In this document: piece after piece, positions 51,997-59,414 of the stretch | How the letters are laid out: every line of letters begins with the position of its first letter | How positions within the stretch are numbered: the first letter of the stretch is position 1 | Source of the DNA: Anaeroplasmataceae bacterium | GTDB taxonomy: Bacteria > Bacillota_I > Bacilli_A > Acholeplasmatales > Anaeroplasmataceae | Direction: 5' to 3' | Assembly: GCA_020025015.1 (NCBI GenBank) | Contig: JAHHSV010000004.1 | Coordinates: 1 to 64,000 of the forward strand | DNA length: 64,000 nt | Position numbers and translations under genes: made by a program | The notes under the pieces: generated by a model | Seen by the model: only the letters and a program-made list of their open reading frames with translations | What the model was told of the DNA's origin: nothing | Database searches by the model: none

Positions 51997-54108
51997 TTAA
52001 TCCTCTTTACCAAACATTCTATCAAGCTCAGCCTGATCAACTAAAACCGTACGAGCCTTAGTTCCGCCAGCCTTGCTGCCAACTATATTTCTTTCCTCTA
52101 GCATTTGAACTATTCTTTGAGCACGCTGCCAGCCAAAGCTAAAGTTTCCTTGAATTGAATTAATTGAGCAGGTTCCATTTTCAATACAGAATGAGGCAAC
52201 CTCATATAATACTGCATCATCCTCAATGTGGCTACTTGCTCCACCAAAATTAAAGCCAGATGTTCTTTGGCTATCAAGCTGCTTTTGTAAATCATCATGA
52301 GTGAAAATATAATCAGGGGCTGCTTGCTCACGAATGTAATCACAAACATCATTGATTTCATCATCACTGATGAACGCACCCTGAACACGCTCAGGAGCAT
52401 TATTATCCTTAATTAGCATATCTCCACGACCTAATAGATTTTCAGCGCCACCCTCATCTAAAATTGTACTAGAATCGACTGCACTGGCAACCCTAAAGGC
52501 TAAACGTGTAGGAATGTTAGCCTTAATTGAACCCTTAACAACATCAACAGTAGGTCTTTGGGTTGCAACGATTAAATGAATACCAGCGGCACGAGCCTTT
52601 TGGGTAATACGCTTAATTGAATCCTCAACATCACTTGAGCAGGTCATCATTAAGTCAGCCAACTCATCGATAATAATAACGATATATGACATTTTTGGCG
52701 CATTAATCTTATGATTCTTAACCTTTTCATTATAGGTCTCAATATTACGAACACGGGCCTCACTTAATAGATCATAACGACGTTCCATCTCATCTACTGC
52801 CCACTTTAAGCCTAAGCTTGCCATTTCAGGAACACTAATAACTGGAGTTACTAAATGAGGAAGCTCCTCATAGAAGCTTAGCTCAACTCGCTTAGGGTCA
52901 ATTAATATAAGCTTTAATTCGTCTGGCTTATTCTTAATTAATAAAGAAATAAGCATAGTATTCATACATACTGACTTACCACTCTTGGTTGCACCAGCAA
53001 CTAAGCAGTGAGGCATATCATCAATGGTTCTTCTAATAACCTGATTATCAATATTACGACCTAAGGAAACCCTTAATGGCTTACCATCATGAACAAAGTC
53101 CTCATCAACAATATCACCAAAATACACAGCTTCAGTTTTATCATTAGGTACCTCAATACCTACAGTAGTCTTACCTGGAATTGGTGCTAAAATACGAATA
53201 CTCTTAGCTCCTAATGACATTTGAAAGTTTTCTGTTAAGGCTGAAAAACGGTTAACCTTAACACCTGCCTCTAGCATTATTTCATAACGCGTAAAGGCAG
53301 GACCCTTAATATAGTTTACAACCTCACCATCAATATCAAAATCCTGTAGTAGGGTATTAATAATATCCTTCTTTTGAATTAACCATTCAGGAACCTCATC
53401 TGATTCACCACTAGAATGATTAAAGATTGATAAAGGAGGAAGCACGTAATCATCATATTTATCATATGATACCTCTAGTTCTTTTGTTTCCTCTTCCTCT
53501 AGTGATACCTCTTTATTTACTGGGGCCTTTTCAATAGGCTTATAGATAGGCTTAGGGTCTTCTATTGAAGGCTCATCATTTTCTTCCTCTATATCTTCAT
53601 CATCTAAGCTTAAATCTAAATGTAGGCTTGACTTTAATTCTTCATAAATTTCTTTTGTTTCCTCTTCAGTAGCCTCATCCTCTGGCTTTTCTAAAGGCTC
53701 ATACTCTTCTACAAAGCTGAAGCTTGGCTGAGGCTCCTCAATAGGCTCTTCTACAGCTGGAGTAGCCTTAGGCTTTTCGTCCTCATAAACTGTACCATAC
53801 GCTTCCTGACGCTTCTTTTCATTAAGCATTTGGAAATCATAATACTTTGTACCATATTTACGGATTAATTCCTCATCGCTAATATGCTTTTCATTTTTAG
53901 GCCTAAATGCATCATAGGCCTTATCAACATTAATTTGACCGCTATTATCACGGACCTTAATATTATCCTTTACTCTGCTACCATAAAAAGGACTAGCCGC
54001 AATAGTCTTTTCAAAGCCTGGCTTAATCTTTTTTAAGCCCTCATATTCTGGTTCAATTTGTGGAATATGAAATTTTTCTTTAACTATTATTTTCTTGGTA
54101 TTCTTCAT
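51997..54108 (-). CDS. ftsK: FtsK/SpoIIIE-type DNA translocase lacking a membrane domain
   Basis: A 703-residue hexameric DNA pump for chromosome segregation at division. The motor is complete: Walker A AGATKSGKSVCMN, Walker B YIVIIIDELADLMM, ATQRPTVDVVKGSIKANIP, and a C-terminal winged-helix gamma domain that reads DNA polarity (~640-700). The N-terminal ~230 residues are hydrophilic and very acidic (Glu/Pro-rich linker) and lack the four membrane helices of ordinary FtsK. The gene overlaps by 29 bases with an upstream membrane protein, which might supply the anchor. Confidence 0.94.
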   Translation of the reverse strand: MKNTKKIIVKEKFHIPQIEPEYEGLKKIKPGFEKTIAASPFYGSRVKDNIKVRDNSGQINVDKAYDAFRPKNEKHISDEELIRKYGTKYYDFQMLNEKKRQEAYGTVYEDEKPKATPAVEEPIEEPQPSFSFVEEYEPLEKPEDEATEEETKEIYEELKSSLHLDLSLDDEDIEEENDEPSIEDPKPIYKPIEKAPVNKEVSLEEEETKELEVSYDKYDDYVLPPLSIFNHSSGESDEVPEWLIQKKDIINTLLQDFDIDGEVVNYIKGPAFTRYEIMLEAGVKVNRFSALTENFQMSLGAKSIRILAPIPGKTTVGIEVPNDKTEAVYFGDIVDEDFVHDGKPLRVSLGRNIDNQVIRRTIDDMPHCLVAGATKSGKSVCMNTMLISLLIKNKPDELKLILIDPKRVELSFYEELPHLVTPVISVPEMASLGLKWAVDEMERRYDLLSEARVRNIETYNEKVKNHKINAPKMSYIVIIIDELADLMMTCSSDVEDSIKRITQKARAAGIHLIVATQRPTVDVVKGSIKANIPTRLAFRVASAVDSSTILDEGGAENLLGRGDMLIKDNNAPERVQGAFISDDEINDVCDYIREQAAPDYIFTHDDLQKQLDSQRTSGFNFGGASSHIEDDAVLYEVASFCIENGTCSINSIQGNFSFGWQRAQRIVQMLEERNIVGSKAGGTKARTVLVDQAELDRMFGKED

Positions 54109-54868
54109 CTAAGCCTTCCTCCTTTAGATCATTATCTAGCTCATTTAAGATAAGCTCTGTACCAGAATCTATCTCGCTAGCAACATTGAAAACCTTCTTT
54201 GAATAAATTTTGTAGGTTTCCTCACCTACAATACCAATAACAATTAAGCAAATTTTATTGATAATAATATTCATTGCACCATCTATAACTAGCTTACGGG
54301 CCCACCACAATGGGTTAATTAAATTAATAACCTTACGGGTAGCCGTAAAAGCTGACATTAGCTTATATTTTTTAGTGGCCTTAATAATTGAATTTTCATC
54401 AACCTTACGCTTTACATCTGTCAAATTCATAATGGTTGATAGCTTAACCTTTTTAAGCATTTTTAAGGCTTTATTATCCAAAACCTCATCTACTCTTTTA
54501 TTTATATAGGTAGACAAAAGCATAATTTCATCAACCGAAAGCTCTAATAAGGGATGATTACTATCAGGGAAAAAGGCCGAAGCTGTATCAATTGCTAAAT
54601 TTTTGCATAGGCCTAAGGCATATTCGATATTTTTTTGCCCCTTTAGCTTTTTTTCCTTAAAGGCTTCCTTGGTTAAATCAATACGCTTAACCATTTCCTC
54701 TGGACTTAAATCAGCAGTTGCCTTAACAATCTTCGTCTTGTTTTTTAAATTAGTTAAGACAACTAAAAGATAAATTAAAAAGGTGATTGATACGCCAGCA
54801 AATATTCCAGCTAAAAAGCCAAATAGCATTGACCAATCAAATTTAACTTGAATTAAAAAGCTCAGCAT
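54080..54868 (-). CDS. Membrane protein of unknown function, coupled to ftsK
   Basis: A 262-residue protein. One clear N-terminal helix (about 10-40), a basic helical middle with HPLLELSVDEIMLLSTYINK and KMLKKVKLSTIMNL, and a second hydrophobic stretch near 205-225 (MNIIINKICLIVIGIVG), then an acidic tail. I start at ATG 54868 (GGAGGT at seven bases); the GTG at 54877 lies in that site. I do not recognise the family firmly. The 29-base overlap with ftsK, whose product lacks helices, makes a membrane-anchoring partner a reasonable guess. Confidence 0.75.
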   Translation of the reverse strand: MLSFLIQVKFDWSMLFGFLAGIFAGVSITFLIYLLVVLTNLKNKTKIVKATADLSPEEMVKRIDLTKEAFKEKKLKGQKNIEYALGLCKNLAIDTASAFFPDSNHPLLELSVDEIMLLSTYINKRVDEVLDNKALKMLKKVKLSTIMNLTDVKRKVDENSIIKATKKYKLMSAFTATRKVINLINPLWWARKLVIDGAMNIIINKICLIVIGIVGEETYKIYSKKVFNVASEIDSGTELILNELDNDLKEEGLDEEYQENNS

Positions 54869-54891
54869 AAATCGCACCTCCAGTCTTTATT

Positions 54892-54920
54892 ATTATAGCA
54901 TTTTTAAAATTATTTTTAAA
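54892..54920 (-). promoter_or_regulatory. Promoter of the membrane protein-ftsK-lepB operon
   Basis: Minus-strand TTTAAA (54915-54920), a 17-base spacer and extended -10 TGCTATAAT (TATAAT at 54892-54897). Confidence 0.65.
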
Positions 54921-54943
54921 GAATTTATGACTATTAAAATTCA

Positions 54944-54969
54944 AAGGGTAGGCTCATTTTCCTACCCTT
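54944..54969 (-). terminator. Terminator after the MutS-like gene
   Basis: A perfect 9-bp stem (AAGGGTAGG at 54944-54952 with CCTACCCTT at 54961-54969), eight-base loop, TGAATTTTAA tail on the minus strand. Confidence 0.65.
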
Positions 54970-54976
54970 AAATTTA

Positions 54977-56734
54977 CTATTTAATTAATCCTGAGGCTTT
55001 CAACAAGAAGATTGCGTTTGTCGAATTAGACTTTCCTTTTTTCAAGGTATAATCAAAGGAAATATGGGTATAATCCTCATCATATAGCTCACTAAAATGA
55101 TAATTTTCAATATTAGGTAAATCACATAGCTCAAAGTCATGGGTACTTACTAAATGGTCATAATCTAATTCAGCTAGCTTCTCAATTAGCTTAGTAGCAC
55201 CATAGATTCTGTCTAAGGTATTTGTGCCCTTAAATATTTCATCAATTAAGCAAAGCTTACGTGCTGTGCTAGTATCCTCTATCATTTCTCTAATCTTTTC
55301 AATTTCGGCATAGAAGGTTGATACACCTTCACTTAATTCATCCTTAATTCTTAAGGATGTATATAATTCATAGCGAGGTGAGGTATAGCTATCAGCTAAA
55401 ACAACGGATCCTGCCATAAATAAAATTGTATTTGTCGCAATTGTTCTTAAGAAGGTTGTCTTACCAGCCATATTAGAGCCTGTTAAAATTACACCCTTAT
55501 TGTAAGTAAAGCTATTAGCTATACAATCCTTAACTAAAGGATTAGCTAAATTAACAAAGGAAAGCTTTTCTCCTTCTACTGGAATACAAGAATTGTAATC
55601 AGCCTTAACATTCGCAAAAGAGGTTAAATTTTCTAAGTCACTAATAGTTTTAAAAACATTATCAAGCTTTTCTATATTGACATTATACTTAATTGAAATT
55701 GCTTGAAATATTCCTTCAAAGCAGAATAATGCATTAAAAATAAACATGAAAATTGGATTATTTTTATAGCTCATTATTGACCAAAAATGGTTAGCCTTAT
55801 TCAAATCATTACGTAAGCCTAAAAAGTATTCCTTGGTATACTTAGGATCAATAAAGGTATAATCAACATCAGTTAAGCTCTTTAAGGTTAAACGATAGCC
55901 TGCTAAGGAATTTGAAATTGCAATCGAATTAATTTTATTTAAATCATCCTTAAAGTATGTTGAATAGTATAGATTAATGATTGGGATAAAAATATAGCTA
56001 TAGAAAGGTAAAACATTAAAGATGGGTAATAATATGATAATTAAATCTAATAAATAAACTAAAATTAAGCCATATATTTTGTTCTTCTTTAATGTGAAAT
56101 TACTACCTAAAATGTTAAGATAATCCTTATATTCCATATCCATTTTAGTTTCATTCAAGGCAAGGCTTGCCTCTAGATTTATCATTCTTTCATCTTCACC
56201 TAGACGATTGATTTTTTCTCTAAAGCCATTAGCCACACGCTTTTCATAATATTTATTACCTTCAACTAAGGAATTGGCTAATTCCTCACGGCCTAATATA
56301 GAATGAGCATTAGTAATGCTTTGATATAGGCTTCTATCACCAAATAAATCAATATCCTCAACTAAATACTTAATTCTCTTTGATTTTTTAGAATATTTTC
56401 TTTTAAACTCTAGGCCCTTATCAAAAAAGCCCTGATTATTATAGGTCTTACCAACACGACGAGCTTCATGGCGCTTAAAGCTTAATAAAATTAGCTTATA
56501 TAGCTTTTCTAAATAATAGTATTTCCTCGATAAAACAGCAACCAAAATTAGACCAACTAGGCCTAAAGCTGCTAGTATTAAAAATATGTAGTTGTAATTT
56601 AAGCTTAAATAGCAAATAAAGAAGATAATCATTATAACGAACATAATAATGCGTAATAATCCGATTCGGTCTAGAATTCGCTTATTTTTCTTCTCTAAAG
56701 CTAAATATTTTTCCTCATTTTTTAAATCTAACAT
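54977..56734 (-). CDS. Membrane-embedded MutS-like ATPase
   Basis: A 585-residue protein with a C-terminal MutS-family ATPase: Walker A GSNMAGKTTFLRT near residue 421, the conserved STFYAEI, Walker B LIDEIFKGTNTLDR and STHDFEL. It lacks the mismatch-recognition domain and instead has membrane helices near 28-72 and 220-262. This fits a family often annotated as MutS-like but not shown to do mismatch repair. It is the last gene of prfB-yitT-recX-(this). Function unknown; it is more likely a membrane-bound DNA or nucleotide-dependent clamp than a repair protein. Confidence 0.85.
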   Translation of the reverse strand: MLDLKNEEKYLALEKKNKRILDRIGLLRIIMFVIMIIFFICYLSLNYNYIFLILAALGLVGLILVAVLSRKYYYLEKLYKLILLSFKRHEARRVGKTYNNQGFFDKGLEFKRKYSKKSKRIKYLVEDIDLFGDRSLYQSITNAHSILGREELANSLVEGNKYYEKRVANGFREKINRLGEDERMINLEASLALNETKMDMEYKDYLNILGSNFTLKKNKIYGLILVYLLDLIIILLPIFNVLPFYSYIFIPIINLYYSTYFKDDLNKINSIAISNSLAGYRLTLKSLTDVDYTFIDPKYTKEYFLGLRNDLNKANHFWSIMSYKNNPIFMFIFNALFCFEGIFQAISIKYNVNIEKLDNVFKTISDLENLTSFANVKADYNSCIPVEGEKLSFVNLANPLVKDCIANSFTYNKGVILTGSNMAGKTTFLRTIATNTILFMAGSVVLADSYTSPRYELYTSLRIKDELSEGVSTFYAEIEKIREMIEDTSTARKLCLIDEIFKGTNTLDRIYGATKLIEKLAELDYDHLVSTHDFELCDLPNIENYHFSELYDEDYTHISFDYTLKKGKSNSTNAIFLLKASGLIK

Positions 56735-56750
56735 TAATAAAACCTTCCTT

Positions 56751-57350
56751 CTAGCTAAAAATTTCAGCCAATTTTTCTTTAATTAAGCTATAATTATAAC
56801 CCTTACGCAATAAATAGCTAGTAAGCTTTTCCTTTTGCTTTGCTAAAGGCAAGCCCTTATAGTTTTTTAGCTGCTTAGCTATCATATGTTCTAAAACACT
56901 AGAATCATTCTCGATTAATATATTAGTATCAAGGCCCTTTTGTCTTAAAGTATTATATATATAATTTTCGCCATAGCCCTTACGCTTAAGGCTACTTATA
57001 AGGCTTTCGCAATATAAATTATCATTAAGAATCTTTTCATATTTAAGCCTTTCAATAAAATTATCCGTAGTTATATCATCTAAGGCATATTTATTTTTAA
57101 GCTGTAGCCTTAGCTCATAGCTAGACTTTGGATATCTTATTGCATAGGCTCTAATTTTAGAATATAAAATATTGGTTTCATTATCTACTATAATTTCAGC
57201 CAAATTAGAAAATTCATGATCCTTTAATAGTCTATATTTTAAAATGGTTTCCTCATGAAGCTTATATTCCTTATCATCTATCTTAACTAAATATATATGA
57301 TTCTTTAAAGGCTTTAAATCACTTATCCTGTACTTCTGGTTTTCTATCAT
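56751..57350 (-). CDS. recX: Regulatory protein RecX
   Basis: A 199-residue RecX with three-helix repeats (AIRYPKSSYELRLQLKNK; LISSLKRKGYGENYIYNTLR; KLTSYLLRKGYNYSLIKEKL). RecX caps or inhibits RecA filaments. ATG 57350 is chosen; the longer frame would need a TTG at 57359. It overlaps the end of yitT by 32 bases. recA is not in this window. Confidence 0.88.
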   Translation of the reverse strand: MIENQKYRISDLKPLKNHIYLVKIDDKEYKLHEETILKYRLLKDHEFSNLAEIIVDNETNILYSKIRAYAIRYPKSSYELRLQLKNKYALDDITTDNFIERLKYEKILNDNLYCESLISSLKRKGYGENYIYNTLRQKGLDTNILIENDSSVLEHMIAKQLKNYKGLPLAKQKEKLTSYLLRKGYNYSLIKEKLAEIFS

Positions 57351-58227
57351 ATTCACCAACTACCTCTTTAGTCTTTGTAAAGAAGGTAAATGCCTCCTGA
57401 TCAACATGCTTAATCTTTTCCCCAAGCTTATAGCTTTCTGTTTTATCTAAAACACAAATAAGCATTGTTTTATCCTCTTTTGTATAACCACCTCTAACAC
57501 TAGATTCAGTTACACCTCTACCAATTTCTGTATAAATTAATTCTTTTATTTCTTCAGGCTTAGTAGTAATAATATAAGCTGTTCTTCTCGTTCTTGCATT
57601 CAAGGTTATTGTATCAATAATATAGGCGATTAAATAAACTGATGCTAAACCAAAAACAACATTTTCAATATTATAGCTAAAGCCATTTTCAAAGGACATA
57701 CCGCCAATTAAAATTATAACCCAATCAGTTAGGTACATAGTTATTGAGTATGGTACGTGTAAATATTTAGATAAACATTTTTGAACAATATCCATACCAC
57801 CAGTTGAACCATTATTATTAAGGCAAATTCCAATACCTAAGCCTGATAGTCCTGAAGCAACAATTGTTGTAATTAATAGTTTATTTTCAATGTGCTGCAT
57901 AAAAATATCCTGAGGACATATATGCTCAAAAATAAAAACATAGGTTGGTGCTAAAATTGCAGCTAGGATAGTTTTGATAAAGAAATCCTTTCCTAGTAAA
58001 AACAAGCCTAATAGTAAGCATACAGCCTCAATGATATATAAGAATATTGACTGAGACATATTAATGCTATCTAAAAACGGCTTAATGATAATTGAGATAC
58101 CCGTTACACCACCAGATACTAAATTCGCAGGGCTAAAGAAAAAATAATAGCCTATATCCATAAATAATACACCAATTGCAATCATTACATATTGCTTTAA
58201 ATGCTTTAAAACCACTTCTTTAGTCAT
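57319..58227 (-). CDS. yitT: YitT-family membrane protein
   Basis: A 302-residue protein with five or six helices (YitT_membrane) and a cytosolic C-terminal DUF2179 domain (RTAYIITTKPEEIKELIY; GRGVTESSVRGGYTK). Transported substrate, if any, is unknown. I use ATG 58227 because GAAAGGGGCG stands directly before it; the upstream ATG 58245 is inside prfB without a Shine-Dalgarno. Overlaps prfB by eight bases and recX by 32. Ends in TGA. Confidence 0.88.
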   Translation of the reverse strand: MTKEVVLKHLKQYVMIAIGVLFMDIGYYFFFSPANLVSGGVTGISIIIKPFLDSINMSQSIFLYIIEAVCLLLGLFLLGKDFFIKTILAAILAPTYVFIFEHICPQDIFMQHIENKLLITTIVASGLSGLGIGICLNNNGSTGGMDIVQKCLSKYLHVPYSITMYLTDWVIILIGGMSFENGFSYNIENVVFGLASVYLIAYIIDTITLNARTRRTAYIITTKPEEIKELIYTEIGRGVTESSVRGGYTKEDKTMLICVLDKTESYKLGEKIKHVDQEAFTFFTKTKEVVGEYDRKPEVQDK

Positions 58228-59326
58228 TTTTTTCGCCCCTTTCAAATTTTAAATATGCTTGCATAAAAGGCAAAACGTTTCCATCCATCACATCATTTAC
58301 ATTATTATTTTCAAAGCCAGTTCGATGATCCTTAACTAAGGTATAAGGGCAAAATACATAAGATCTAATTTGCGAACCAAAATTAATTCCCATTTGACTA
58401 CCCTTTAATGCCTTTAGCTTCTCATCACGCTCTAGAATTTCTCTTTCTAAAAGCTTGGATTTTAAAATTTTTAAAGCAACCTCACGGTTTTTAATTTGAC
58501 TTCTTTCATTTTGACAGGTTACAACAATACCCGTAGGAAGGTGAGTCATTCTAACTGCTGAATCAGTCGTATTAACACTTTGACCACCAGCTCCACTAGA
58601 ATGATAAACATCAATTTTCAAATCCTCATCCTTAATTTCAACTGCTGTTGTATCCGTTATTTCTGGTGAAACATCGCAAGAGCAAAATGAGGTATGACGT
58701 CTTGCGCCACTATCAAATGGAGAAATTCTAACCAAACGATGAACGCCACGCTCACCCTTCAAATAGCCATAGGCGTATTTTCCCTTAAGGCTAAAGGTAA
58801 CTGATTTAATACCCGCCTCATCACCAGCCTGATAATCTAAAACCTCAAATTTATAGCCCTGCTTTTGCGCAAAGCGCTGATACATACGATAAAGCATTTG
58901 AGCCCAGTCCATACTCTCAGTACCACCGGCACCTGGATGCAATTCAACAATGGCATTTAGCTCATCATATTCCCCAGATAATAAAGCTCTATTTTCCGCC
59001 TCATTTAGCTCATTTGAAAACTCCTCTAGCTCTAAGTCAAGCATTTCTAGCATGCTTTCATCCTCTTTAGCTAGTTCATCTAATTCAATTAAGTCATCAA
59101 AGCCTTTTTTTAGCTTTTCATATAGATTAATATCCTCTCTTAAGCTATTAGCCTCACTAATAGTTAAATTAGCCTTTTTTTGATCATTCCAAAAATCTGG
59201 GCTTTGAATTTCTAAATCTAAAGCACTAAGCTTTTCTCTTTTTACATCTACCCTTAAGGCAACAAATAGATCATTTACATGTTCCCTGAAATTACCTAAG
59301 GCTTTATTTATTTCATAACGATCCAT
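58220..59326 (-). CDS. prfB: Peptide chain release factor 2, no frameshift site
   Basis: A 368-residue RF2 that ends translation at UAA and UGA. The stop-recognition motif SPF (RISPFDSGARRHTSF) and the catalytic GGQ (SSGAGGQSVNTTDSA) are intact. The frame is open from the first codon, so the usual programmed +1 frameshift near codon 25 is absent and the autoregulation it provides is lost. The gene shows that UGA is a stop codon in this organism. Own promoter after the secA terminator; first of four overlapping or close genes. Confidence 0.97.
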   Translation of the reverse strand: MDRYEINKALGNFREHVNDLFVALRVDVKREKLSALDLEIQSPDFWNDQKKANLTISEANSLREDINLYEKLKKGFDDLIELDELAKEDESMLEMLDLELEEFSNELNEAENRALLSGEYDELNAIVELHPGAGGTESMDWAQMLYRMYQRFAQKQGYKFEVLDYQAGDEAGIKSVTFSLKGKYAYGYLKGERGVHRLVRISPFDSGARRHTSFCSCDVSPEITDTTAVEIKDEDLKIDVYHSSGAGGQSVNTTDSAVRMTHLPTGIVVTCQNERSQIKNREVALKILKSKLLEREILERDEKLKALKGSQMGINFGSQIRSYVFCPYTLVKDHRTGFENNNVNDVMDGNVLPFMQAYLKFERGEKND

Positions 59327-59354
59327 TTTTTACCTCCTTATATCCAATGTATAC

Positions 59355-59383
59355 ATTATAGCCTAAAATTTTATTAATTTCAA
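59355..59383 (-). promoter_or_regulatory. Promoter of the prfB operon
   Basis: Minus-strand TTGAAA (59378-59383), a 17-base spacer and TATAAT (59355-59360). Confidence 0.8.
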
Positions 59384-59387
59384 AAAA

Positions 59388-59408
59388 GAATGTAGCCAAG
59401 CTACATTC
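59388..59408 (-). terminator. Intrinsic terminator of secA
   Basis: A perfect 9-bp stem (GAATGTAGC at 59388-59396 with GCTACATTC at 59400-59408), three-base loop, TTTTTT on the minus strand. Confidence 0.9.
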
Positions 59409-59414
59409 CCTTTA

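Noticed and set aside
52110..52400. A second minus-strand frame inside ftsK
   Set aside because: Lies wholly within the ftsK gamma-domain coding region; no ribosome site and no recognisable product.
57319..57321. UGA read as tryptophan (Mycoplasma code)
   Set aside because: RF2 is encoded; TGA ends yitT, yrrO and the DUF58 gene at points expected for full-length proteins; tryptophans are TGG.
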